Program-made: the position numbers and the translations under genes
Notes under the pieces: generated by a model
Databases searched by the model: none
What the model was told of the DNA's origin: nothing
Seen by the model: the letters and a program-made list of their open reading frames with translations, nothing else
IMG/VR virus record: IMGVR_UViG_3300025876_000006
Location: 64,001-128,000 of that record
Length of the DNA stretch: 64,000 nucleotides
From: a virus
Direction: 5' to 3' (one strand)
Shown here: positions 27,278 to 35,258 of the stretch, one piece after another
Layout of the letters: the number at the start of each line of letters is the position of its first letter
Numbering within the stretch: position 1 is the stretch's first letter

Positions 27278-29635
27278 ATGATTAAAGAACCACACGTTAT
27301 TAAACCAAAGCCTGACCGCACTATTATTAATATAGACGCTCAGAAACAGCTTGCCAAATTATTAGCCACTGAAGATATTCAAGTGACTGTTGGCAATTTT
27401 AAGACAGCCTATTTTGATGTTAAAAATCGAGTTCTTGGATTGCCTGCGTGGAATACCGATACTAAAGAGGTTTCCGACCTGCTGGTTGGCCATGAAGTTG
27501 GTCATGCTCTATTTACTCCTGAGGATGGAATTACTAAATTTAAAGAGCGTTATCCAAAACTCCCTTTTGACATTGCCAACATTGTTGAAGATATTAGGAT
27601 TGAAAAGATGATCCAATTTAAATATCCTGGCCTTATTAAATCCTTTAATGATGGATACTCCTATTTTAAAGAAAACGATCTTTTTGAAATTAAAGATAAG
27701 GATGTGAATGCTTTAGGATTCATTGATCGTATTAACCTTAAAGGTAAATTAAGAGATCTTATTGATGTCCAATTCTCCGATGAGGAAACCGTATTATTTG
27801 ATAAGGTTAACCGGTGTAAAACCTATGATGATGTATTGGACGTTATTCAAGAGCTTGCTGATTTTATTGAGAAAGAGGAAGAGAAAAACCCCAAAGAAAA
27901 GGCAAAACAGCCTTCTGATGACGGCGAGGATAACCAAATGTCTAACGATTCAGAATCAGGTGACGATGATTTAGAATCAGAAGATGATGATGGCGATTCC
28001 TCTTCAAAATCCTCAGAAGATAAAAACTCATCTCCAGATACTAATACATCACATGGTGGAAACTCTGGAGGACAGCTTCACAGTAAAGAAGAAGAAACCT
28101 CAGAAGCGTTTAAATCAGAAACTCAAGATTCATTAGATAAACACCTTGAGGATCTTGGTGAAATGGCATCCAATGAAACTATCCTAAATAAATTTCCTGA
28201 AAAAAATGTGGGAAATTTAGTACACTCCCTCGATGACGTTCGCACGGCGCGTAAAGCCAGTATTCATTATGATACTATTATGAATGATCCAATGGTTCAC
28301 GAAAAGTGGGCCTTGTTTAAGAATTCTACAAAGAAAAATGTAAATATCCTTTGTAAAGAATTTGAAAGGCGAAAAGCCGCACATTCATATTCAAGATCTA
28401 CACAAGCTAGAACCGGAGCCATCAATGTAAACAAATTGCATAGTTACCAATATGATGATCAGATTTTTAAATCGGTAACCAACCTTGCTGATTCTAAAAA
28501 CCACGGAATGAATATTTTTATTGATAACTCAGGAAGCATGGGTAATTGCATCAGCGATGTTATTAAACAGACTATTCAATTGGTTATGTTTTGTAAGACG
28601 GTTGATATTCCGTTCTCTGTTTATAGTTTCACCAGTAAATCCGGTAGAGCCTTTTTGGAAAATGGTAAGTATATTAGAAAATACGAAAATAAAAACGACT
28701 TCTTTAGAAATAATTTCCAATACGGAAATAACCTTGATATCTTTACTACCGAGGTTTGTGAGTTAATGAATTCCTCTTTAAAGAAATCTAAATATGAAAC
28801 TGCTTTAAAAGAATTATATATTCAAAGCGGTGCAATATTTTCAGATGGAGATAAATATGATAAGCTATCCATTCAAATAAATCAACCGTATGGCACTAGA
28901 ACATATCAGACTAACCTATATTTGGAACATAACTGTATGAATTCTGAATTAGAAGAGATGGGCGGCACTCCTCTTATTGAAACTTTAATCATGGCTCACG
29001 GCCTTATCAAAAATTTCAGGAAAACGCATAATGTTGAAAAAATGACAACTGTATTTTTAACAGATGGCGAAGGCCAAACTCCTCACTCTCATTCTACCGA
29101 GCCAAAAGTAGAGGATGAAGAAAATCAAATGTATTCAAATTCTAAAGACCCTTGGGGAAATTACCGATATATTAAAATAGGAAAAGATACTGTTGATATT
29201 AGTCGCCAAAACCCGAATGCATATTCTGATGTTGTAAAAAGTATTAAGAAGGACACCGGCTCTAAGATGATTGGATTCTTCTTAACTTCAAGTCCGGCAA
29301 ATGGCAGAAATCATTCATTCGGCGCATTGGCTCATATTAAAAATCTACGTAAGTGGGAATATATTGACAAGTGTAAAAATGAAGCTAAGAAACTAAAAAG
29401 CAACTGTTATGCTATTGAAAATGGATATAACTATGATACCTATTTCGTTATTGATAACCTTAAATCCTTAAAAATAAATGATGAAGAAGAATTTCAAGTG
29501 CCAGACACCGTTGATACTGAAGATCTTAACAAAGCCGCGAATAGAAGTAAATTGGCAACCTCCTTTAAGAAGTTTAATACCACTAAACGACAGAGCCGAA
29601 TTTTCCTTAATAAATTCATTGACACGGTGATTTAA
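27278..29635 (+). CDS. CobT-like protein: zinc-metalloprotease-like domain plus VWA domain
   Basis: 785 residues. Residues ~65-110 hold HEVGHALF (HExxH) and a downstream NIVEDIRIE, the layout of a gluzincin-type or CobT-like N-terminal domain. Residues ~200-290 are a long acidic, serine-rich linker. From ~410 a von Willebrand A domain carries the MIDAS motif DNSGSMG (~415), a threonine region and FLTDGEG (~595). CobT proteins of aerobic cobaltochelatase combine an acidic linker and a VWA domain, and pair with the MoxR-type ATPase CobS, as encoded next. Whether the phage pair makes cobalamin or remodels another protein is not known. No CobN is present in the window. Confidence 0.75.
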   Translation: MIKEPHVIKPKPDRTIINIDAQKQLAKLLATEDIQVTVGNFKTAYFDVKNRVLGLPAWNTDTKEVSDLLVGHEVGHALFTPEDGITKFKERYPKLPFDIANIVEDIRIEKMIQFKYPGLIKSFNDGYSYFKENDLFEIKDKDVNALGFIDRINLKGKLRDLIDVQFSDEETVLFDKVNRCKTYDDVLDVIQELADFIEKEEEKNPKEKAKQPSDDGEDNQMSNDSESGDDDLESEDDDGDSSSKSSEDKNSSPDTNTSHGGNSGGQLHSKEEETSEAFKSETQDSLDKHLEDLGEMASNETILNKFPEKNVGNLVHSLDDVRTARKASIHYDTIMNDPMVHEKWALFKNSTKKNVNILCKEFERRKAAHSYSRSTQARTGAINVNKLHSYQYDDQIFKSVTNLADSKNHGMNIFIDNSGSMGNCISDVIKQTIQLVMFCKTVDIPFSVYSFTSKSGRAFLENGKYIRKYENKNDFFRNNFQYGNNLDIFTTEVCELMNSSLKKSKYETALKELYIQSGAIFSDGDKYDKLSIQINQPYGTRTYQTNLYLEHNCMNSELEEMGGTPLIETLIMAHGLIKNFRKTHNVEKMTTVFLTDGEGQTPHSHSTEPKVEDEENQMYSNSKDPWGNYRYIKIGKDTVDISRQNPNAYSDVVKSIKKDTGSKMIGFFLTSSPANGRNHSFGALAHIKNLRKWEYIDKCKNEAKKLKSNCYAIENGYNYDTYFVIDNLKSLKINDEEEFQVPDTVDTEDLNKAANRSKLATSFKKFNTTKRQSRIFLNKFIDTVI

Positions 29636-29679
29636 TAGGAAAAAATGTGAAAATAAATGCATTTTCTATCATTATTTTA

Positions 29680-29708
29680 TTTACATTCACTAAGATTTAG
29701 TTTATAAT
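29680..29708 (+). promoter_or_regulatory. Sigma-70-like promoter of the CobS/MoxR gene
   Basis: TTTACA, 17 bp, TATAAT. Its flanks (ATTATTTTATTTACATTC and TATAATATATCTACAAGGA) repeat those of the promoter at 27205. Confidence 0.75.
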
Positions 29709-29769
29709 ATATCTACAAGGAAGGGAACGGATTCGCTAAGTACCTCCCATTACACCATCAAATTACATT

Positions 29770-30990
29770 ATGAAAAAAGACACCACAAATACGCAGAAGC
29801 CTGAGTCCAACTATGACACTGTAATGTCAGAATTAGAACAAGCAGTCTCAACATATCCAATCGTTAAAACGAAGGATATTTACACACACGCTAGAGCCCA
29901 CGGTTATAGTTACAATAGTGCCAAAGAAACCTTTATGCACTCCGGCCCAAAGCGAGGTGAATGGGACATGCGCAATGTCTGCCTAACTAAGCCTACGCAA
30001 AAGAAAGCTTCGGTGGCTCAACCTCAGCAAAGTAACTCTGCTGATGAGAATTTCAAATTTGCCACTTCGGTCCAATCGGTTTCCAATGACGATGTTTATA
30101 TCCCAGAGGTAGATCCTAACTTTATTTCATGGGGCGACTTCTCAAAGATTAAGAAGATTATCGACTCAAAACAATTTTTCCCTCTGTACATTAGTGGAAT
30201 GTCAGGAAACGGGAAAACAATGATGGTTGAACAAGCCTGCGCAAAGGCAAAGCGCGAATATGTTCGAGTACAGATATCACCAGAAACTGATGAAGACGAT
30301 CTGATTGGTGGTTTTCGTCTCATCAATGGTGAGACTGTATTCCAAAAAGGACCGGTACTAAAAGCCATGGAAGCTGGATGTATACTATTGATCGACGAAA
30401 TGGACCGAGGTTCAAATAAGATCATGTGTCTCCAAGGCGTCTTGGAAGGTAAGCCGGTGATGGTGAAAAAAACGGGTGGCGTAGTTCACCCCGCTCCTGG
30501 GTTCAACGTTATTGCAACGGCGAATACTAAGGGGCGGGGTGCCGATGATGGACGATACTCTGCCGCACAAATCATTGATGATGCTTTCGTAGAACGATTC
30601 GTAGCAAGTATCGATCAGCCCTTCCCCGCATATAATGTCGAACTAAAAATTATTAAGAAGCATATGACTTCATGCGATGTCAGAGGGCACGATGATTTTG
30701 CTGATAAACTCGTCAGCTGGGGCGCAGTTATCCGTAAGACTTACGAAAGTGAAGGCGTTGACGAATTAATCTCAACTCGCCGACTATGCCACATTGTTAA
30801 AGCTCTTTCAATCTTTAACAATCGCCTTGAAGCAATTAAGATGTGTATCACCCGATTCGAAGATGAGACTAAGGAAGCTTTCCTCGATCTCTATACCAAG
30901 ATTGATACAAATCAAATTGACAAAGATATGAATTTCACGACTGACGAAAACTCGACTGACGAAAACTCTAGTGATACTAGCCAACACTAA
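29770..30990 (+). CDS. MoxR-family AAA+ ATPase, CobS-like
   Basis: 406 residues. The AAA+ core starts near residue 120: Walker A GMSGNGKTM (~143-151), Walker B LLIDEMDR (~207), sensor-1 ATANTKGRG (~248) and arginine-rich RRLCHIV (~340). ETDEDDLIGGFRL is the CobS/MoxR signature loop. A winged-helix-like N-terminal part (residues ~15-75) precedes it. Phage cobS-type genes are known in cyanophages. Here it follows a CobT-like VWA gene with a cloned-looking promoter and leader, so the two are probably co-regulated and physically interacting. The very C-terminus is a TDENSTDENSSD repeat. Confidence 0.85.
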   Translation: MKKDTTNTQKPESNYDTVMSELEQAVSTYPIVKTKDIYTHARAHGYSYNSAKETFMHSGPKRGEWDMRNVCLTKPTQKKASVAQPQQSNSADENFKFATSVQSVSNDDVYIPEVDPNFISWGDFSKIKKIIDSKQFFPLYISGMSGNGKTMMVEQACAKAKREYVRVQISPETDEDDLIGGFRLINGETVFQKGPVLKAMEAGCILLIDEMDRGSNKIMCLQGVLEGKPVMVKKTGGVVHPAPGFNVIATANTKGRGADDGRYSAAQIIDDAFVERFVASIDQPFPAYNVELKIIKKHMTSCDVRGHDDFADKLVSWGAVIRKTYESEGVDELISTRRLCHIVKALSIFNNRLEAIKMCITRFEDETKEAFLDLYTKIDTNQIDKDMNFTTDENSTDENSSDTSQH

Positions 30991-31033
30991 TAAACAACAA
31001 ACGGCTATAACAACAAAAACAAAAACAACAAAT

Positions 31034-31291
31034 ATGAATAAACAACAAATTGCTAAATTCCGCACGCTCGTTAAACGCAACACTCAATCAGACGCTGTTG
31101 CCGAATGTCTTAACCGAGGCGAAGAGTTCTCAGTTGAAGATGCAAAAATGGCTGGCATTGGCGATCCCCGCCGTGTCGTAAATCGCCTTCGCACAGAGCG
31201 AGGTGTTAAGATTTACTCTAACTCTCACCGCCTACGCGGCGGTACTACCGTTAAGCGATACACCCTAGTTAGTCCTAAGGCAAAACGTTAA
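31034..31291 (+). CDS. Small winged-HTH-like DNA-binding protein
   Basis: 85 residues; I chose the internal ATG 31034 (MNKQQIAKF), since an upstream ATG overlaps the MoxR gene. The basic protein has VAECLNRGEEFSVEDAKMAGIGDPRRVVNRLRTERG, i.e. helix-turn-helix followed by a wing and RYTLVSPKAKR, resembling small phage helix-turn-helix (HTH_39-like) proteins. It could regulate the early promoters around it; the palindrome at 27177 is a candidate site. It is followed by a strong terminator. Confidence 0.6.
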   Translation: MNKQQIAKFRTLVKRNTQSDAVAECLNRGEEFSVEDAKMAGIGDPRRVVNRLRTERGVKIYSNSHRLRGGTTVKRYTLVSPKAKR

Positions 31292-31309
31292 TAGACGGTA
31301 ATAATAGTG

Positions 31310-31351
31310 CCGTGTCAGGGTTGTGGTGGTCCTGACACGGTTACTTTTTTT
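31310..31351 (+). terminator. Rho-independent terminator
   Basis: A 10-bp perfect stem (CCGTGTCAGG/CCTGACACGG), 11-nt loop, then seven T (31345-31351). The clamp promoter starts inside or immediately after it. Confidence 0.93.
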
Positions 31352-31352
31352 A

Positions 31353-31381
31353 TTTACAAATCACTACAATTAGAATATAAT
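31353..31381 (+). promoter_or_regulatory. Sigma-70-like promoter of gene 45
   Basis: TTTACA, 17 bp, TATAAT, ending 6 nt before ATG 31388. Predicted leaderless transcript. Confidence 0.8.
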
Positions 31382-31387
31382 ATCATT

Positions 31388-32059
31388 ATGACAACGTTAT
31401 CAAACGACACCTTAAACATCCTAAAGAACTTCTCAGATATCAATCCAAATTTGGTTGTTAAGCCTGGGAATTCTCTAAGCACAATCGCCGAAGCAAAGAA
31501 TATTTTTGCAGTAGCTGAAATTACAGAAACCTTTGAATCTCAATTTGGAATCTATGATCTTAACGAATTTATCAATGTAGTTAACTTGGTAGATGAACCT
31601 GAGCTTTCCTTTAACGGCGAATCAGTAACTCTACAAAATGGAAAAGCTAAAGCATCTTATCGCTTCGCCGATGAAAGCATTCTCACTTCGCCTCAAAACG
31701 AAATCACAATGCCATCAACTGAAGTAAGTGTATCAATCAGTGGTAATACTTTAACTCAAATTAGGAGTGCGGCTCGTGTTATGAACCATGCTATCGTCTC
31801 GCTAAAAGGTGAAGATGGCGTAGTTACTTTAGCCGTAGTTGATCCAAAGAACCCAACAGCAAACACATTTTCAATCATTCTCGATGAAGACAACGAATGC
31901 AAATCATCCTTTGATCTGCAGTTCCTCATCGCGAATTTAAAAGTTCTTAGCGGAGACTATAATGTAAAAATTAGTTCAAAGCTAATCAGTGAGTGGATAA
32001 ATACATCAGTGCCTGTAAAATATTACATCGCTCTTGAAAAAACATCAACTTACAACTAA
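31388..32059 (+). CDS. 45: Sliding clamp gp45
   Basis: 223 residues (T4 228); trimeric processivity clamp for gp43 and co-activator of late transcription through gp55. The start MTTLSNDTLNILKNFSDINPNLVVKPGN is the family N-terminus; ATG 31388 lies directly behind a promoter and after a terminator, excluding upstream starts. It opens the 45-44-62-regA operon, as in T4. Confidence 0.92.
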   Translation: MTTLSNDTLNILKNFSDINPNLVVKPGNSLSTIAEAKNIFAVAEITETFESQFGIYDLNEFINVVNLVDEPELSFNGESVTLQNGKAKASYRFADESILTSPQNEITMPSTEVSVSISGNTLTQIRSAARVMNHAIVSLKGEDGVVTLAVVDPKNPTANTFSIILDEDNECKSSFDLQFLIANLKVLSGDYNVKISSKLISEWINTSVPVKYYIALEKTSTYN

Positions 32060-32098
32060 ACTAGTAAAGTAAAAACAACAAAACAACAAAACATAATT

Positions 32099-32374
32099 AT
32101 GGAAAACGAAGAAAATACCGCAACGGAAACCCCTGAAACTGTCGAAATTAACCTTGGAGCAGTAGCAATGGTATGTAGAGTAATCGCAGCATGTACAGAG
32201 CGTGGCGCGATTAAAGCAGAAGAAATGTCAACCGTTGGTCAAGTATTTGATTATATGCGCGCATTCCTTCCCGCACCAGAAGCTAAAGCTGAAGGCGAAG
32301 AAGCTGAAGGCGAAGAAGCTGAAGGCGAAGAAGCAACCGCTGAATCCGATATTCTTGAGCCGGTAGAAGCCTAA
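32099..32374 (+). CDS. Small acidic protein with EGEEA repeats
   Basis: 91 residues between clamp and clamp-loader genes, in the same operon. The N-terminal half (EINLGAVAMVCRVIAACTERGAIKAEEMSTVGQVFDYMRAFL) looks like a small helical domain. The C-terminal part contains a 15-bp unit repeated three times, coding for (A)EGEE. I recognise no family. Its position suggests a replication-associated accessory. Confidence 0.6.
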   Translation: MENEENTATETPETVEINLGAVAMVCRVIAACTERGAIKAEEMSTVGQVFDYMRAFLPAPEAKAEGEEAEGEEAEGEEATAESDILEPVEA

Positions 32375-32399
32375 ACAAAAATTGACTTAAATTTATATT

Positions 32400-33335
32400 A
32401 TGACTGAAACACTTTGGTGCGAAAAGTATCGCCCAACCACGATTGACGATTGTATCCTTCCTAACGAATTAAAGAAAACATTTAATTCTATTGTTAAATC
32501 AGGAGAGGTTCACAACATGTTATTGACCGGCTCAGCTGGTCTTGGAAAAACAACTGTAGCAAAAGCATTATGCAATCAACTTAATCTTGACTATATGTTA
32601 ATCAACGGTTCGGAAGAATCCGGTATTGATGTATTAAGAAATAAGATTAAGCAGTTTGCTAGTAGCGTTAGTCTTGGCGGCGGTTTAAAGGTAATCATTC
32701 TTGATGAGGCTGATTATCTTAACGCCCAAAGTACACAGCCTGCTTTGCGCGGTTTCATTGAGGAGTTTTCTAATAACTGTAGGTTTATCTTAACTTGCAA
32801 TTTTAAGAATCGAATCATTGAGCCGTTGCATAGCAGGTGTTCAGTCATTGAGTTTAATACAAATAAAAAGGATCTTGCCACACTTGCTGGTAAGTTCCTA
32901 TCGCGTTTAAAAACTATATTAGATAAGGAAGGCATTAAGTATGAAGATAAAATACTAGCCGAACTTATTATTAGATATGCTCCAGATTGGAGAAGGATTA
33001 TTGGTGAGTGCCAACGATATGGAGCAGGCGGTGAAATCCAGCCAACTGTTTTACTTGGAGTATCTGATTCTAATATTTCTGAGGTTATTACTTTCCTAAA
33101 GTCAAAAGACTTTAAAGGAATGCGAGGATGGGTATGCAATAATACATCTCTTGATAGTACTGTTGTATTTAGAAAGATATACGATTCATTATATGATTAT
33201 GCAGATCCTTCATCTATTCCTTCTGCAGTTTTAATCATTGCCGATTATAGTTACAAAGCAGCGTTCTGTGGTGATAAAGAAATCAACATGGTTGCCTGTT
33301 TAGTAGAGTTAATGGCAAACATTAAATGGAAGTAA
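32400..33335 (+). CDS. 44: Clamp loader large subunit gp44
   Basis: 311 residues (T4 319). AAA+ ATPase that opens gp45 onto primer ends. Motifs: LWCEKYRPTTIDDCILP at the start, Walker A GSAGLGKTT (~residues 43-51), Walker B IILDEADYL (~100) and the SRC motif LHSRCSVIEF (~142). Confidence 0.95.
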   Translation: MTETLWCEKYRPTTIDDCILPNELKKTFNSIVKSGEVHNMLLTGSAGLGKTTVAKALCNQLNLDYMLINGSEESGIDVLRNKIKQFASSVSLGGGLKVIILDEADYLNAQSTQPALRGFIEEFSNNCRFILTCNFKNRIIEPLHSRCSVIEFNTNKKDLATLAGKFLSRLKTILDKEGIKYEDKILAELIIRYAPDWRRIIGECQRYGAGGEIQPTVLLGVSDSNISEVITFLKSKDFKGMRGWVCNNTSLDSTVVFRKIYDSLYDYADPSSIPSAVLIIADYSYKAAFCGDKEINMVACLVELMANIKWK

Positions 33336-33775
33336 TGAGCAAAGTTAAAAAACTTTCCTTCTTTGATATTTTAAATAATATTAATGCTGGTTCTAAAGCT
33401 CCGGATATTCTTAAAGGTGTAACTGCTGATTCTAGTGAAACCTTACCAGACCCTGATAGTCCTGAGAAAGCTTATACTCCATTTATGATTAACCGAGGGT
33501 TATCTCAGTTTAATGATACTATTCTATTTGCTAATGAGATGAATATGAATTATCATCTCCCTGCTAGAATGCAATATGATTTTTATAAGAACGTATTACG
33601 TCCTCGTAAAAGATTTAGTAAATGGTTTAAAGCAATTCCTGACAGTAATGATATTAAAATTATCATGGATCACTATGGATATAGTTCTGAGAAAGCGCGC
33701 GATGTATTGGATTTATTTAATAAAGAAGAGTTAAAAGCTTTACATCGTCATCATGACAAAGGTGGAAAAGCATAA
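33335..33775 (+). CDS. 62: Clamp loader small subunit gp62
   Basis: 146 residues (T4 187). Start chosen at ATG 33335, which overlaps the gene 44 stop by one base (TAATG); the ATG at 33326 would add three residues. The pattern SFFDILNNINAGSK..., NRGLSQFNDTILFANEMNMNYHLPARMQYDFYKN is typical of gp62. It completes the 4:1 clamp-loader with gp44. Confidence 0.9.
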   Translation: MSKVKKLSFFDILNNINAGSKAPDILKGVTADSSETLPDPDSPEKAYTPFMINRGLSQFNDTILFANEMNMNYHLPARMQYDFYKNVLRPRKRFSKWFKAIPDSNDIKIIMDHYGYSSEKARDVLDLFNKEELKALHRHHDKGGKA

Positions 33776-33781
33776 TAAATA
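33774..33781 (+). promoter_or_regulatory. Late promoter element AATAAATA before regA
   Basis: AATAAATA overlaps the gene 62 stop and lies 6 nt before ATG 33788. It suggests that regA is also transcribed late, apart from read-through from the clamp operon. Confidence 0.5.
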
Positions 33782-33787
33782 ATTATA

Positions 33788-34219
33788 ATGAACATTGATA
33801 ATGAAAAAATAAAAAGTTGGTCTCCTGATGAAATGCTTGAGATCTATTTGTCTGAGCCAGACGATTTTCTTAAGGTAAAAGAAACCCTTACTCGAATTGG
33901 AGTCTCTTCTCAAAGGGAAGAAAACACTTTATTTCAAAGTTGCCATATTCTTCATAAGCAAGGGCGATACTTTATTCTACACTTTAAAGAACTATTTTTA
34001 CTTGATGGTAAACCTTCTAATTTTACTGAAGAAGATTTTAAAAGAAGGAACACTATAACAACTCTCTTATCTGATTGGGGTTTGCTAGAATTAGTAAACT
34101 ATACTCATGCTAGTGAAAAGACCAACTTAAAACAAATTAAAATTGTACCATTCAAAGAGAAGAAGAATTGGACTCTTAATTCCAAATATAATATTGGTAA
34201 TGTAAAGAAAAAATCTTAG
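33788..34219 (+). CDS. regA: Translational repressor RegA
   Basis: 143 residues (T4 122). RegA binds start regions of early mRNAs and blocks ribosomes. The conserved stretch is PDDFLKVKETLTRIGVSS, then LFQSCHILHKQGRYFILHFKELFLLDGK and EEDFKRRNTITTLLSDWGLLELV. A ~15-residue N-terminal extension (SWSPDEMLEIYLSE) precedes the T4 start. With so many leaderless starts in this genome, its target sites would lie inside coding sequence. Confidence 0.93.
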   Translation: MNIDNEKIKSWSPDEMLEIYLSEPDDFLKVKETLTRIGVSSQREENTLFQSCHILHKQGRYFILHFKELFLLDGKPSNFTEEDFKRRNTITTLLSDWGLLELVNYTHASEKTNLKQIKIVPFKEKKNWTLNSKYNIGNVKKKS

Positions 34220-34222
34220 TAT

Positions 34223-34230
34223 TATAAATA
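34223..34230 (+). promoter_or_regulatory. Late promoter TATAAATA
   Basis: Perfect element exactly 5 nt before ATG 34236, the first gene with the shared N-terminal cassette. Confidence 0.75.
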
Positions 34231-34235
34231 AAAAC

Positions 34236-34280
34236 ATGAGTACTGAGAAATATTTGTTACCAAACGAGAAGAAGCGTTTA
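34236..34280 (+). repeat. N-terminal cassette repeat, copy 1
   Basis: 45 bp identical to copy 2 (34580-34624) and four mismatches from copy 3 (35214-35258). All copies begin with the start codon. Confidence 0.95.
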
Positions 34281-34562
34281 TACGAATCTATTACAATTCC
34301 AAAGAAAAAAGAAGAGGTTCTGAAACTAATTAAGGATGCTCCTAAAACAAAAGCAACTTCTAAAGATACCAATAATCTATGGAACAAAATATCCACTTCT
34401 TTAGTAGGTCCACTTGAAGATTTAATGTATGAAAAACCATATGATAAAGCATATAGTGCTGGATATAATGGTGATAAAGAACCAAAGAATCCATTTAAAA
34501 AAGATACATTAGCTTACTGGTTCTTTACTAATTTATATACTCAAGGGAGTAACGATAATTAA
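34236..34562 (+). CDS. Small protein 1 with shared N-terminal cassette (candidate packaged head protein)
   Basis: 108 residues. The first 15 residues, MSTEKYLLPNEKKRL, are shared with the genes at 34580 and 35214, and then the sequences diverge. The shared part ends in LYE followed by S, a gp21-type [L/I]xE cleavage site at residues 15-17. The remainder (KKEEVLKLIKDAPKTKATSKDTNNLWNKIS...) is lysine-rich and unrecognised. It has a late promoter. In T4, internal head proteins share a short N-terminal targeting peptide cut by gp21; the same logic is inferred here. Confidence 0.6.
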   Translation: MSTEKYLLPNEKKRLYESITIPKKKEEVLKLIKDAPKTKATSKDTNNLWNKISTSLVGPLEDLMYEKPYDKAYSAGYNGDKEPKNPFKKDTLAYWFFTNLYTQGSNDN

Positions 34563-34566
34563 TTTT

Positions 34567-34574
34567 TAAAAATA
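34567..34574 (+). promoter_or_regulatory. Late-promoter-like TAAAAATA
   Basis: One mismatch from TATAAATA, exactly 5 nt before ATG 34580. Confidence 0.5.
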
Positions 34575-34579
34575 AAACC

Positions 34580-34624
34580 ATGAGTACTGAGAAATATTTG
34601 TTACCAAACGAGAAGAAGCGTTTA
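34580..34624 (+). repeat. N-terminal cassette repeat, copy 2
   Basis: Identical in 45 of 45 bases to copy 1 at 34236. Confidence 0.95.
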
Positions 34625-34933
34625 GATGAAGAAACATTATCTGAAGCTAAAGTGCCATCTGACTATTTAGATTTCCAAAGCGATGATAAAAGTTATAAAG
34701 TTTATCAAGCAGATAATAATGGAGAATCTTCTGTAAGACCCGCCGAAAAGGCAAGTAAAAATTGGCCGACTGGTGCTCCAGTAACTAAGACTTTTAAAAA
34801 AGTTTCATCTGCTCCAATTCCAAAAGGTGAGTTCTGGGTTTTAGAATCTGATAAAAGTTTTTATTGGATGGTTAACGGCACTTGGTATTCGATCAGTAAA
34901 AAAGACCATCCCCGCCCACCATTTGATTATTAA
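34580..34933 (+). CDS. Small protein 2 with shared N-terminal cassette (candidate packaged head protein)
   Basis: 117 residues. N-terminus as in the gene at 34236, ending in LDE followed by E (residues 15-18). The body (FQSDDKSYKVYQADNNGESSVRPAEKASKNWPTG...FWVLESDKSFYWMVNGTWYSISK) looks like a small beta-rich domain with several Trp and Tyr. Unknown function. It is followed without spacer (TAAATG) by the gene at 34934, which carries a different, MKSFK-type N-terminus. Confidence 0.6.
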   Translation: MSTEKYLLPNEKKRLDEETLSEAKVPSDYLDFQSDDKSYKVYQADNNGESSVRPAEKASKNWPTGAPVTKTFKKVSSAPIPKGEFWVLESDKSFYWMVNGTWYSISKKDHPRPPFDY

Positions 34934-35188
34934 ATGAAAAGCTTTAAACAATATTTAGAGGGATTGCGTATTGCTTATACTCCAGCTCAACAAAAAGCGA
35001 TGGATAAAAGGACAAATGCGATGAATTCAGATCTTAAGAAAAAGTTTAAAGCTGGAAAGATTTCAATTAAATGGTCTCAGACAAGAGGCGGTCACGCTAT
35101 CTTTGTTAAAGGTAGAATGGAAGGTCCTCTCTTTGATTCTGAAGATGACGCTGAAAAATATTTAAAAAAACTCGGTATTCGAGTATAA
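34934..35188 (+). CDS. Small basic protein with capsid-targeting-like N-terminus MKSFKQYLEG
   Basis: 84 residues, pI clearly basic. The first ten residues resemble T4 internal-protein targeting peptides (MKTYQEFIAE) and match the N-termini of genes at 52778, 56315 and 58867. The [L/I]xE site is imperfect here (YLE-G). The body contains KISIKWSQTRGGHAIFVKGRMEG and ends DAEKYLKKLGIRV. Its last 41 bp plus flanks recur at 35688-35728. Function unknown; it could bind DNA in the head. Confidence 0.6.
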   Translation: MKSFKQYLEGLRIAYTPAQQKAMDKRTNAMNSDLKKKFKAGKISIKWSQTRGGHAIFVKGRMEGPLFDSEDDAEKYLKKLGIRV

Positions 35189-35190
35189 AT
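35150..35190 (+). repeat. Direct repeat copy A (3' end of the gene at 34934)
   Basis: 41 bp covering the last 13 codons and the TATAAATT after them. 40 of 41 bases match 35688-35728. Confidence 0.9.
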
Positions 35191-35200
35191 TAAATTAAAA

Positions 35201-35208
35201 TATAAATA
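35201..35208 (+). promoter_or_regulatory. Late promoter TATAAATA
   Basis: Perfect element exactly 5 nt before ATG 35214. Confidence 0.75.
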
Positions 35209-35213
35209 AAATC

Positions 35214-35258
35214 ATGAGTACTGAGAAATATTTGTTGCCAAACGAGAAGAAGTGTCTG
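35214..35258 (+). repeat. N-terminal cassette repeat, copy 3
   Basis: 41 of 45 bases match copies 1 and 2; most changes are silent, one makes Arg14 a Cys. Confidence 0.9.

Noticed and set aside
31307-31387. N-terminal extension of gp45 from ATG 31307
   Set aside because: The added residues come from the terminator stem and the promoter region; the clamp family start is at 31388.
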